From Nereocystis luetkeana (taxonomy: Eukaryota > Sar > Phaeophyceae > Laminariales > Laminariaceae): 64,000 nt of DNA. The notes under the pieces were generated by a model. It saw only the letters and a program-made list of their open reading frames with translations. It made no database searches and was not told the origin of the DNA. A program made the position numbers and the translations under genes. The stretch is from NCBI GenBank assembly GCA_031213475.1, contig JARUPZ010000021.1, positions 4,440,438 through 4,504,437 on the forward strand. The letters run 5' to 3'. Below are positions 10,787-21,659 of this stretch, piece after piece. Positions within the stretch are counted from its first letter, which is position 1. Every line of letters begins with the position of its first letter.

Positions 10787-11861
10787 TCACGATTGGGGCG
10801 CTTCCCACACCATCACCACGTTGTCCCCTCGAATGAGCAGCTGCTTCAAATACCTCTCCCGCCTCACCGACTTGAACTCCCCCCGCCAAGGCCCTCTAGC
10901 CCGAGACCTTCGCCCCCCCGGCCTTTTCTCTTGTCCGACCGCCCCCGCTTCCCCCGTTTCGTGCACGTCTTCCCCTTCTTGAGGTGCTCCTACCGGAACG
11001 CTAGTATTAGGGTTCCCACTGCTTTTCACGTCCTCGCCGGCTGCTTGCTCGCCGGTAGCTGTACCGGTGTCATCGACCTTGCTGCCACTATCGTCAGTAG
11101 CACTGCTTTCGGGCTCTTTTTCGCCTGAATCAGGAGCTGCGATGATTTTGTCCCCGGTAGTGACGGTTCCAAAGCAAACCTCACCACTTTTCTTAGCAAC
11201 GTCGCCGCTGCTGCTGCTGATGCTCCCCTCATCTACGGAAGGCATGTTTTCCCCCCCAGGGTCTGACTCATCTCTTCCCGCTCTCCCTCCCTCTACCGAT
11301 ACCTTGCGGGCAACCTTTTCTTGGCTCTCCTCCTCTCTCTCTACCCCTCCCCTGGTATTTCGGACAACGTTTTCGTGACCCGTCTCTTTTCCTCCCGAAG
11401 TTGTTTGGGCCTCGTCAACTACCTCACCCTCCTCTATTTCCTCTCGGGCGCTTCCACTATCGCTAGACAGGTCCATGCAAGACCCCCCCCCCCCCTCTCC
11501 CTCCCCCTCCCTGGACCCCAAGCTAACAGTCCTAACATCTGCTCGGGGTTGGTTGCCGAAGCCGTCGCCGGTCGCCCCGATCTCTACGAGGGTCCAGGTC
11601 GAAGCTGCAGCCCCTACCCCCCCCCCGTCCATGCCATCCAACCTTGCGTTGGTGGCAGCACCCCCGGCACCCCCAGTTTCGGAAATTCCAGCAGTTTTTC
11701 CGTCAGGCGTGATTTTAGCGCCAGCCCCCTGAACGCTCTCCGATAGTGGCTTCGGCTCGCGGGCGGGAACCAGGACGGTGTACTCTTCTCTTACGTCCGC
11801 GAGTAGCAGGTTCATGTGCTTGTCGAAGGCTCGGATCAAGCCTGTGCAGGTACCGCGAACG
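10787..11861 (-). CDS. LSm11-like exon 4: end of Sm1, insert, Sm2, stop
   Basis: Begins after the acceptor GATAG at 11862, completing a Ser codon (AG|C). Residues 1-32 finish Sm1. About 300 residues of acidic Glu/Gly/Ser/Thr-rich, apparently disordered sequence follow. A basic RRSRARGPWRGEFK stretch and the Sm2 helix-strand come last. The stop is TGA at 10789-10787. Sequence of this frame upstream of 11861 is intron (a CACCCACC microsatellite) and is not coding. Confidence 0.88.
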
Positions 11862-14800
11862 CTATCAATACGTGGTGAGGTGAGAGGATGCGTGGGTAGG
11901 TGGGTGCGTGGGTAGGTGGGTGAGTGGTGGGTGGGTGGGTGGGTGGGGTACGTAGACCTAGCGCGAAGAGTGTAAGCATCGCAGCAAAAATATGGCAGAA
12001 ACATAAGATAATAGGCGGCTTAGCTCCTGTATGGGAGTGCGTTTTGTTGGAACAGAGGTTGGTTGCAGACTGGGGGCGGTGGGAGGGGGGCTGGGGGGGG
12101 TTGGAGAGGAGGGGGGGGGGGTGGAGGCCATCCACCCCTAACTATGACGGTGCTGCTGAAGGAGCTCCCCGATGAAACCGCGAAGCGTCCCACGTGAACA
12201 GCCAACGAACAATGCGTATTTTTTCACACTCAATACATCACCTTTCTTGGTGATTCGCTCTCGTTCGACTGGTAGTCCCGTTTCATAGTAGCTATCCCAC
12301 TTGACACTGGCCAACCACGGCTCTCGTTAGTATCGTTCCCTCGCGTACTGGTACTACCGCGGTGCACCTATTGTTTTCTGCTTTGTTTGTTTTCTTCCGT
12401 CGAGACTCATTTTGTCAAGTTTTGTAAGTCTATTTTGCGACAACGGGCGAGATTTTCAGGAAATGTGCTAATGTGTGAACATCATCGTCATCAAACATTG
12501 TCGTCATCATCATCACACAACAAAGGACAGCACGCGAATACACTTCGTGCGGGTGCAACTTCTCCACACACTCGACACCTCGCCTTTGTTAGGGGACATA
12601 AAACATATTAAGTACAACAAAGTTTTTACTGCACTGCGGCGACTCTCTACGACAGCACGGCACTACTGACTTCAAAGAAGAAAGGAAGGCGGCACAGCTA
12701 CCGTTATCAGCGCCTCACGGTGGGAAACCCGGCGCATCAACCACACCCTGCCTGCCGCGTACGAGAGGGGGTAAACAAAAAAAACGAAAACATGTGTTCA
12801 AAACGCAGACCAAACCACAACTATAATGTCAGCAAGCATGACGTCTAAAGAGGAAGGGTGAGGTTGGTATTTAGCTACTTCATGTGTACTCTGGATATAC
12901 CCGGAAATCTACCCGGGCTTGACCAACTAAACGAGGCCTGGTACCCGGGTACCCTAAATTGTAACGTATATCCTGCTAAAAGCAAAACACTTGGAACGTA
13001 TAGCGAGAGGTGGTTGGAGATGCCAGTTGCCCCTCCTGCGAGTCGGCGTACATATGCTGTCTGGAATCTAAAATCCCGCCGAATCTATGTCTATACTCTC
13101 CTTCGTACCTACAAAATCTTCACGCCTTTCGAACTGCATTCTCTTGTGTTTGGCAACAAAAAAAAATGGAACAAGAATAGTTTTCAAAGAAGCAACAGGG
13201 TTGAACCGTTCAGAACTGTACGAGCTCGCCTTTTGGGGACAAGCTATGCCTTGTAATGAGATTATATATATTTTTGCGAAAGTGAAAACGCTACGTCTGT
13301 AGTAGGCTCTAAGCGCTCTCCTCCAAACCTCTCAAAGATATCTCAAAGGAAATATCAGAAGCCTCGAACAAACGTCGTCAAAGATCTTTAAACTATCCTG
13401 CAAAAAAACAATTCCATTATCTCAAATGGTCTCAAAGAGGTCTTGGAAACATCTCACCTGTTTACCCGCCGGATCATGACGCTCGCCCTCCTCTTCTCTT
13501 CGTGCAGGCGGTAGAGTAAGCTGTACGGTCCGGGGCCAGCATACTCGCGCATTATTCGCTGCACGGGCGTGCCCCCCTGCTCCTTCGACCGGCCTGGAGT
13601 ATCGTCCAATTGGGAGGGGGAGGGGGTACTCGATATCATGCATGACCGTAGTTGTACGACCATAGACCCTCGCCTCCCTACAATACCGGGAAGGAGCACA
13701 TCGGTTTTCACCGACCAGGCAGACATTGCTTGCAAGGGGCGGGTAATCATATTGCGCATGGCCGTAGTCGTGTGTCTATAGACCCTCGCATCCCCGGGCC
13801 AGGGCTCGGCTTACGTGTGCCTCAATATTTTTGTCATGGGAGGTGAATGCCGTATTCCTCTAGAAAGATTCACTGAGGATCAGCACGCTGACGCAAATAA
13901 TCGGCGATGCACTACAGCAAGCAGGGTGCCTCTTCCGACTCTTCGCGTCATAAGCTCTTGATCTCGTCTTACCACCGTCCTACCTTATAGACAAGGGGCC
14001 TCGTGACGCAGCACGTATTGATGGGGGGGGGGAGAGGAAGGAGGAAGAGGTCTACCGACGGTACCGATAGATAAAGCGTAAAAGAACAACAACAGCATTC
14101 ACGTCCCGTCGGTGGGCGTGTTGGGGCAAGGGGAGAGAGGAACGCCACTGCTGACGGTGAGGGTCCGATAGGCCGCAACAGCGGCAGCAGCATCAGCAGG
14201 AGTCACCCCGCAACACGCCTTCCTCCGCTACTTCAAGAACAAAAAAGCGTGACAAAACGAAAGCACACCTTTACCATACGTCTTCGCCGGCATGCTGGCC
14301 AACTCAGCTCCTCGCCGCGACACAGCCTTCGCTTTCTCCTCTACCTGCAGCTCGATCGCAGAGCTCACGGGTCCGTAGTGCCCCACAACGGAACCCCCAG
14401 CCCCTGCCTTCGGCATGCCCGGAGAAACGTCGGGCTGAGTTTCAACAGCACTGCTCTGATGCATAGTTTCACCTCCGCTGCTAGCCTTTCCAGTGCGGGC
14501 CACGTCGCAGAAGGGGTTATTGACGCCGCCGCCGCCGGGGGCCGGCTCGGCCGCTTTAGCGCCGCCGGCCTCGAGACCACCAGCAGCGTTATCGCTACCG
14601 CTACCGCTAACGCCACCGCTACCCGCGGTGGACATGGCGATGCGTCCCACCGTAGCCACGACCCCGACGGCTTGTCCCGATGAAGACAAGCTAGCGGCGG
14701 TGCTTCCAACCTCTGGTGTCACACTTTCTGCCGGCCGTGCTTCTGTCGCTCCAGGCTCAGACACAGGCGCAGAAGACGCGGGTTCAGCCGCGGGTTCAGT

Positions 14801-17219
14801 CGCAGCCGTAGGCGAAGGTGCAGGCGCAGGCGGAGGAACAAGCAAGGGCATGAGGGCACGAAACTTGAACAGATTGTCTAGGGCGGGCTCTCTTGGGAAG
14901 GGCGGCCGTAGCCTTCTGTGCCGTAACGCCTGCGTGGAAGGGGAGGACAGGAGGACAGGAGCGAGGAGGGGGCGTGGGGGAAGAGGCAGACAGGGGGAGG
15001 AGGCGGAGGGGGGGGGGGGGGGCGGTCGATGGAGGGTCTCCCCGAAGCGCGTGTACCCTAACGCAACTCGCCAGCCCGATGTTGGCAGCAAACCCTCGCC
15101 ACGGCCCATCCACGCTCCGCCTCCCACTCTTGCAGCACACCCCCATAACCCCTATCACCAGCATCATAAGAGCTACGTACGTACAACCGACGCCCAACCA
15201 CCCCGCCTTCTTCCCGAAAACACTTGTCTCCGGGGTCGCTCTTCCACCGCGGCTCTCACGACAGTCCCACACAGGAGCCAAACTTTTGAAACTCGCCCGA
15301 TTGGACTGAAGCAGCAAAACAACGAGCCGTGGCGCGGTAAGATACATGTAGAGGAGCGGGGGGGATCCTCGAGCCCCCAAAACAAACTACAATCACGAGG
15401 CTACTCGATCGAGGAACTGAAAAAAAAAACTGCGGTCGTCCCTTTTTTTTCCTTTTTTTCTTGCCAAGAACTTGTGTTGGTTGTATTTCGGGCCTGTGGG
15501 CTTGGTCATCGGGGTTAAACGGGTGAAAGGAAGGATCGCTAGGTATTCATAATAATGCATGTACCATCCTTCTATTTCCGAACAGAGTGGTAGCACCGTT
15601 TTACCCTATTTTTTTTCTGACTGACCGGAACCCCTTAACCCAACACGGTCCGAAATTGCACTTTTTCAATAATGGTTCACGATATAATTCGTGGCATAGG
15701 TTTCGCTTCTGGGATTGATTTTCCATCCGGTGGTGCACTATTTATAATTTCTTCCTAAATTATGTTTTTGGAGGTAAGGATAGAGCTCCTATACTGTATT
15801 TAATCAAGCCAGAAGAGCGTCAGAAAACCTCGTAGGTGCTACATTGTTAGCACCCCTGCCGTCTCACAACGTCGATGGCGTGTCCGAATAATCACGAGCG
15901 AAAGCTCTGGGTTCTAATTTTGGCGGCAACAAGAAAAAAACAAATATGGATGGACCTCTTTCGAGATTTTCCCGGAAAAGCGTCCCCGCCGTATTAACGC
16001 TCCGGAAAAAAAAACAAGGGATACGAAAAAAGACAGGAATAGTTTTGGGTAAAGGTTTGGTTCATACCGGTATACCTTCTACCGACGCACACAAGTTACA
16101 GACGCACACAACTTGACGGCCGTTTACACATACCCTGTTAATGCATGCGCCGAGTTCCCGTTGACAGCTATCTTATCTTGGTTAAATCACTCGTCGCGGT
16201 GAGAAATAGAGAGCTCGTCACGACAGGGACCTCCTCCGAAAATAAACAAGCTGTCCCCTCTTGCCATGGCACGGCTCACACGATAGAGGCCTAAACCCCC
16301 GCTCGCTTGCCCCCCCTAAGACCCACGCCGAGGTGGGGTAGGCGTACCGTCCGGCATTTCCTGGGGCTCTTTCCTCGCGAGAGCCGCTCTACACTATCAG
16401 TAAGCCACCCAAACAGCTGGCATTTAACCCTTTTAGTGCAAACCGCAGTCCCGTTTTGGGGACAAAACTACTTAGAATTTGAGCGGTTTATCCCCAAAAC
16501 GGGACTGCGAAAGGATCACTAATCCGACGAACAATCGCTCCAATCCCCATGGCCTGGTGGGTCTTGGAACGAATAATATGGGGGAAGAAAAAAAAAACAA
16601 ACACAAATCGATGTTGGGCACGTACAGTGTAAATATACCAGGTACATGTATTAGGTCTTCAGTCGAACAGCCCCTCATGCGCCATAAATGCAGTAGTTTT
16701 GGCCAAGTGCGTGCTACTCGTATTCTCTACTGTTCTAGAACGCGCCCTTAAGCCCCCCCTCAGGGTTGCACCCCCTTCGTGGGAACAAAACACTTGGAAT
16801 TTTGACTCAGGTTTAGGTTTTCTGCATGGAACTTGGTAGCGCACTACTACTACTAATAGTGAAAGGGATGAACTACGTATCCTCCGCACCTACCTCCAGC
16901 GGCTCGAAAAATTTGGACCGGAAATCCAGAGCGTCGGCGTGTAGGGGTGGTCTGCTTCTATAATCCCTCCACGACGTTTCCCGCCGCGCCCTGCTGTCAC
17001 TCCCGGGTGGCGTGGTTCTAGAAGACCCCCACGTCTCCCGCCGAGCCCGGCTGTCACTCCCGTGGCCGGCTGCTGCCGCCGAAGAATAAGACCCGCCTGC
17101 CGCGTCGCCGGTGCTTCTTCCATATCCCTTCCCCCCTCCTCCTCCTCCCCCGCCTGCTCCTCCTTCTCCTCCTTCTCCTTCTCCTCCTGTTCTTGCGCTG
17201 GCAGCTTCTCTGGCACCTG
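10787..17219 (-). CDS. LSm11-like Sm protein (U7 snRNP type) with split Sm fold
   Basis: Exon model on the minus strand: about 17219-16894, 14929-14269, 13593-13458, 11861-10787. The phases (0, 1, 2) all match. Exon 1 ends LDFRSKFFEPLE and exon 2 opens ALRHRRLRPPFP...LDNLFKF; together they match the conserved N-terminal 'FDPL.AL......P.....N' block of LSm11. Exon 3 gives SLLYRLHEEKRRASV. It is completed by exon 4 start VRGTCTGLIRAFDKHMN..LADV, a clear Sm1 motif. About 300 residues later comes LKQLLIRGDNVVMV, a clear Sm2 motif, 7 residues before the stop. Sm1 and Sm2 separated by a long insert is the hallmark of LSm11 among Sm proteins; SmD2 shares the AFDKH/RGDNV style but lacks the N-terminal block and has a short loop. 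LSm11 forms part of the U7 Sm ring for histone mRNA 3' processing. The initiator ATG was not located. Confidence 0.85.
11862..13457 (-). other. LSm11-like intron 3
   Basis: Begins with donor GTGAGA at 13457 and ends GATAG at 11862. It holds a (TGGG/GTGGGTAGG)n run at 11880-11945, a G-rich tract at 12085-12121 and otherwise unremarkable sequence. No nested gene was recognised. Confidence 0.75.
13458..13593 (-). CDS. LSm11-like exon 3: first part of Sm1
   Basis: Acceptor CTCCAG at 13594, donor GTGAGA at 13457. It encodes GRSKEQGG...RIMREYAGPGPYSLLYRL...VMIRRVN, the N-terminal helix and first strands of the Sm fold. It is preceded directly by a C-rich tract and a truncated family A repeat. Confidence 0.88.
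13610..13800 (-). mobile_element. Repeat family A copy (truncated), sense to the LSm11-like gene
   Basis: On the minus strand it carries CTACGGCCATGCGCA..., the CCTGGTCGGTGAAAACCGA segment, CCGGTATTGTAGGGA and ends GAGTACCCCCTCCCCCTCCC. That C-run lies about 15 nt before the acceptor at 13594. A second CATGGCCGTAGTCGTG end-segment at about 13757-13800 suggests two nested or partial copies. Confidence 0.75.
14269..14929 (-). CDS. LSm11-like exon 2: N-terminal block and disordered region
   Basis: Acceptor ACGCAG at 14930, donor GTGTGC at 14268. Opens with the conserved ALRHRRLRPPFP / LDNLFKFRALMP segment. A Pro/Ala/Ser/Gly-rich linker follows, ending PAKTYGK. The minus frame continues upstream to a frame-internal ATG at 15127, but that part crosses a C-run and the acceptor, so I exclude it. 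Confidence 0.82.
14930..16893 (-). other. LSm11-like intron 1
   Basis: Donor GTAGGT at 16893-16888, acceptor at 14930. It contains a G-run at 15008-15022, a dispersed repeat at about 15770-15835 (family H: AGAGCTCC...GAGCGTCAGAAAA) and a pair of GTCCCGTTTTGGGGAC-like motifs at 16450-16505, which recur at about 61480-61540. No nested gene. Confidence 0.6.
16894..17219 (-). CDS. LSm11-like exon 1 (N-terminal region; 5' border uncertain)
   Basis: The frame that ends LDFRSKFFEPLE before the donor at 16893 is open back to about 17219. There, acceptors GGCAG/CAGCAG follow a C-run. It is Gly/Ser/Arg-rich and contains an internal duplication (GSDSRARRET twice). Longer ATG frames overlap it in the other two phases but read into a repeat element, so they are rejected. 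The true start codon may lie in this exon or in an upstream one. Confidence 0.65.
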
Positions 17220-17344
17220 CTGCCAGCCGTGCGTGCGGTTGGTGCGTGGGGGGTGGGGGGGGGGGGGGGGGGCGTGCAGCTTGACACCGTGCGTGGGTTT
17301 CGCGGTCGAAAAGTTAAAAAAAAACGGTAACGACATCGTTGCGG

Positions 17345-17745
17345 GGGAGGGGGGGGGGGGGGGGTTGTACTCATTATCATGCATGGCTGTAGTTAATTGA
17401 CCATAGACCCTTGCATCCCTACGATGCCGGGACGGAGCACGCCTGGTTTTCCCAGACCAGGCAGGCATTGCTTGCACCAAGCGCGAAGCGCCGTGAGGTG
17501 TTGAGCGAGTCGCATGACGGGTGAACTTCATCCTGCTAAACACCGCTTGCGAGGCGGACTTTCTTGCAATATGGATGACAGCGGCGAAATACCGCATTTT
17601 TTTTCTGGTGTGGTCACTTCCAGAGACGGCAAGGGGGTTACTACGTAATTGCCTCGTGGGTGCCTCATCTTGGACACTCCGTACGTGATACAACAGTTCC
17701 CCTTGTGCGGAGCAAAGGTTCTCTACCCGCACAGATGATCTAATT
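17345..17745 (-). mobile_element. Repeat family A copy, sense to the LSm11-like gene
   Basis: Longer copy including the upstream part (TCCGCACAAGG, GAGGCACCCACGAGGCA, GGTGTGGTCACTTCC on the opposite strand) also seen at 61860-62170 and 62380-62760. It ends in a C-run at about 17347-17363, roughly 125 nt before LSm11-like exon 1. Confidence 0.85.
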
Positions 17746-17767
17746 CGACCACCAGCCGCGGCGACCG

Positions 17768-17850
17768 GGGGGGGGTACTCATTGGCTACTTGCCTTAGTC
17801 CTCTGACCATCCACCACGCATCCCTTTCGAGACGGAGGGGGGTGGGGGGA
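17768..17850. repeat. Short G-run-bracketed element (copy 1 of 3)
   Basis: GTACTCATT...GCCTTAGTC...GACC.T..ACCACGCATCCC followed by TTTCGAGACGG, with G-runs at both ends. The same unit occurs at 28217-28327 and 50624-50722. It resembles the terminal 70 nt of family A. Confidence 0.8.
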
Positions 17851-18934
17851 ATGCAATGGTACCGTAGTGCAAACCGACACATAGCTTCACAACGACGTTG
17901 TTAGAGGCGGGGGGGGGAGCAGGGGGTGGGGGTCGCGCTGTGCAGAACGATTTGAAGCAGCCCGGGCTGCCGGGCAGGGTGTGTGTCTGAGGCGCAACCC
18001 GCGCAAGGAGATGCACGTACCACAAGCGAGCAGCATGGTGCTACAGTCCGCGAATATACCGCTGTTGTACATCGCGGCACGGTACCGGCAAACACAAGAG
18101 GCGGGTGGTGATGCATTCAATCGGGACGAGCGGCCGATAACCCGTCAGTGGGTTGACCTCATATGGGGCATTTTTTTCTGTGTATACCAAGGAACCGAGG
18201 GGACGCCACGAAGTTTCGAAAAACATAAAACTACATGGTGCACGACTATGAACCTTGTATAACCCCGTCGAGGTTTCACTTGGTTATGGCACAAAGGGGA
18301 AAAAAACTTAAACCAAAACATAGAGAAGAAGAAAAAAGTGACTGTCACCCAATAGAACCATGGGCCACGCGAGCCAGTAGCCCCGGGCTGCTGGGGTAGG
18401 GTGTAGGAGATGTTGCCCGAGGCGCAACCAAGGTAAGAAGACGTACGCACGAAACACGCGCAACATGTTGATACAGCAGTACTCGTACCTATATATACAC
18501 TGCTGCTGAACGTTCTTCCTAGTAATATGTATATTAATATTTACGTAGCGGGGGGGCTGGTGTTGTAATCAGAACCCACGACGGGCCCAAACAATATTGC
18601 ATCCCCCTCTGTTTACACACTGAATTTGTTTCCGATCACTCAGTTGCCATGTTACGCGGGGGACATACTGTAGTAATCGGAACGCACGATGGACTCAAAG
18701 ACCAGGTACCACCGTATGACACTCGCTTTGGCTCTGACTACGACGCCTGATCCGTTGTAATCGTCGCTTGATGCGTTTGCACTCGCTTGTCGGCCATTGG
18801 GCACTTAACTCTAATAAAGCCACAAAGGGGATGTGCATAACAAAAATCCCTGAAAAAATACCATCCACTGGTAGAACGTAAAAAATCCCACACGTATACA
18901 GGTACCCTATTTATACACATAAATATATACCTGG

Positions 18935-18965
<31 letters not shown>

Positions 18966-18984
18966 CCGTACGACGCTACTTTGT
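17851..18984. other. Intergenic region with dispersed repeats, no gene seen
   Basis: Two copies of a repeat with CCCGGGCTGC and CCGAGGCGCAAC (about 17955-18070 and 18370-18490; third copy about 47380-47480). Also fragments of the 'ATCAGAACnCACGATGG' repeat at 18560-18700 and an (AT)n run at 18935-18965. I expected the LSm11-like promoter here but see no clear motif. Confidence 0.55.
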
Positions 18985-19209
18985 CTATAATCGGTGCTTG
19001 CACATACCCGCTGATTCCCTTGATGCCCCGCTCCCGCTGCCGCTCCCGCTCTCGGCACTGCCCTCATCCTCCATGCCGAACCTGGCCAACACTTGCCGCA
19101 ATTCTTCCGCAGGCACCGACTGCGGCAGCGGCCGTCCGTACTTTTTCAACAGACGCGCCGACAGCTCCTTTTCTTTCGATCCGTACTTGGCGACGATCTC
19201 CGCCATCAC
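18985..19209 (-). CDS. C-terminal exon of an unidentified protein
   Basis: After a TGGGCAG acceptor at 19210 the frame reads VMAEIVAKYGSKEKELSARL and LLKKYGRPLPQ, then an Asp/Glu/Ser/Gly-rich tail ending at a stop at 18985 (75 codons including stop). The helical 'KYG..E.EL...L..KYG' pattern resembles short C-terminal helical segments I associate with many large algal/stramenopile proteins. I cannot name the family. Upstream exons on the minus strand between 19.3 and 24 kb were not found. The frame continues upstream of the acceptor to an ATG, but that part has no coding character. Confidence 0.5.
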   Translation of the reverse strand: MMAEIVAKYGSKEKELSARLLKKYGRPLPQSVPAEELRQVLARFGMEDEGSAESGSGSGSGASRESAGMCKHRL

Positions 19210-20997
19210 CTGCCCACCCCGATCCCGCCGGGGGAGAGGAAGCGCGCGGGATAAATACGATCGAAATAAGGTGATTGTCCTTGCTGCACCAGTCCCTTCA
19301 AGCTGAACGCCCCAATGTGTATCAACCACGAACGCTTGGGTTGTGAATCGGAGAGAAAGTTCGATCGAATATAAATCGGTTTCGGCGCCATCGGAATTCC
19401 ACATTCGGAGTCGTACCTATAGCGGAATTCTGCGAGTTGATTTTAGCTGAGGTCAGGTTTCGGGTGAGGTATGGAACCCCTCAAGTGAAGAGCCTCAGAA
19501 AATTTAGGGTGGACTTCTATCGCAGAACGCCTCCACAGAACCGGAAAATGTCATAACCGTTTCTTAATTTTTTTTTTACTTCTACCGAACGAAACCCAGT
19601 TCTACGAGTACTCCTAGGCAGAACGTGCCTGTCTACAGCAACGTTCGGGCCGTGCCCCTAATGCTGCAGGTAGTATTGCCAGGCCTACCCTCCTACTGAC
19701 GAGGGGACGGAGAAGCTCTGCTGCAGATGTCGTACAGCAGTAGCAGTGGTGTCAGCCTCTACGAGCTCTGTTGGCACATGCCAGGTGCAGATTTTTCGAC
19801 ATCAAATTATGCCGAACTTCGAGTTGGGGCACTATTATATTAATAGAAAACATACAACGACATCGAGTGCGTTTACAAAGGGTTCAATCAAGGCTGCGCG
19901 GATAGGCCGAGCGTGCAGCGACGTTGACCCTGGCCTCGTGTGCCCTGCTGCTGCTTTTCTTCTGCTGCTGTTGCTACCGCCGCCGCGTCTGCTGCTGCTG
20001 CTGCTGCTGACGTTTTGTTCTTCTGGCATAAAGAAAAAACCCATCCGTCATGGATACGTAGGCGCCCGTTCGTGTTGGTTCCACACAATCCGCATTCGCC
20101 CAGCATGACGCATCGCTGATTTGACTACCGCAGGTACTGACGTAGCGCTTCATTACCACCAGTCACTACTACTGTATCGCCAACCAACCATGTCGTCGAA
20201 CCTGAGCCTAATGGAGGAGAAACAATCGTACTGGTTGATGTGGAAATAGTAATATAAACCGGTACCTGGTACCTGGTAGGTCGTGACAGGTGGGGGAAAA
20301 AAAAAGAAACAAGCAGTACCACGGCTTCCCACGTGGTCCCCCACCGTAGCACCAGGCTGGCCCGACTCCGCTTGACTCCGCAGAGAGGACGGGATGTGGT
20401 ACGATCGACGATTGCAGTGACAGTGGCGCCCATCTATGACTACCGCTGGAGAAATATGTTCAGCAGTACCCGTGCGCATCTGCTGCTCAGAACTTCAGCA
20501 GTTCGCTGCTGCTGCTGCTGAACACTCCGAACACTACAGCATATGTACCAGTATTTGGTACACCTGGCATTTGAGTACCAGGTACTATATTGCTGTAACA
20601 TTGCGTCGTCGTTTAATTCGTGTATGGTCTGGGATCAATGAGGCCTCCTGCTGCGGCCAGCCGGAGACTCTCACCCAGGGTTACCTACTCCCGCGTTAAT
20701 TGTCCGGCAGTCAACGCGGCACCTCGTCGCGGAGAGTAGGTACCCCGGTAAAAGAAACACTAACAAAACGGATGCTGTCGACGGTACACCTCGCTACCAA
20801 CGATGGGCGGGCGGGATGGTCTGTTTTTCCCTAGCCTCTTTCTACTTTGTCGTGCTGCTCTAGAGCTGCGACATCGCTCACGGAGTGATGCTTAATCACT
20901 GCCCCCCAGTACAACAATGAGGCTTTCTCGAGGAAGGGATCCTCCCTGCGGGCGTCCCCTCTTTTCTGTCTCAGATTACTGTTGTAACATTACATCG
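19210..20997. other. No gene resolved; repeats only
   Basis: Probable intron or upstream DNA of the minus-strand gene ending at 18985. Holds a family H repeat (19450-19520), CTG runs at 19945-20010 and 20500-20520, and CCTGGTACC-type palindromes at 20258-20280 and 20572-20588. Confidence 0.5.
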
Positions 20998-21000
20998 TAG

Positions 21001-21659
21001 GTTAAGGGTCGATCTTAAGGAGGACTGTTTTTCAGTTTTTGTCAGTATGTTACCAAAATTTCGGTGTTTTCCCGATTTTTTTTCGGGAAAAGCCGGAAAA
21101 CTCCGACCCCGAAAAATGACGTCTTGAAGTTTTTAGGGTTTTTCAGGAAATTTAGGTACACGGCTCTAGAGGATCGGGCAGCCCCACCACTCGAGCTGTG
21201 CCACCACTCGCGAGCGCACAGGGCTGACGGGGGTCGTTCCTAAGGTCATTCGCAAGTCATGGCCGAACGCAGAAGGCGCAACATTTTACTGGGCTCTCGT
21301 GGCCGAGTTCACAAGGTGACCGCATCGAGGTGGCCGACCGACTGAGCTCGGCGAGGGCAATAGCTGAGACATTGTCGCGTTGGGCAAGCGTTGAGCGTTG
21401 TTGCATGACGAGTTGGTGATGGATCTCACTCTGCAAGGCATCGACACCTGCCTACGAGTCAGGCCGATGACGGTGGGACCACCGCACGCATGGGTTCCGC
21501 GAGCGCAGCTGCTGTAGGGACGGTTCGCGCCGGGTGGACGATTTTTTCCCGAGCAAGCTGAGGCACTTACTCAACAGGATTCAACCCTCGCTGAATCTGG
21601 TGAAATGTTGAAACTTCAGGAAAAAACGAAACTTAATATGCCGTTGAGATCGACCCTAA
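21001..21659. mobile_element. Non-autonomous element with GGGTCGATCT inverted ends
   Basis: Left end GGGTCGATCTTAA at about 21005, right end AGATCGACCC ending at about 21656. Flanking sequence is TAA on both sides. The interior has weak, broken frames. A related piece with the same CGATCTTAAGGAGGACTGTTT end, in reverse order, lies at 30060-30200. Confidence 0.6.

Noticed and set aside
14493-15518. 341-codon plus-strand ORF
   Set aside because: Antisense to LSm11-like exon 2, which has homology and phase support. The plus frame runs through a G-run and has no motif.
16890-17882. 330-codon minus-strand ORF starting at an ATG
   Set aside because: Its N-terminal half is the family A repeat and the remainder is out of phase with the conserved LDFRSKFFEPLE reading.
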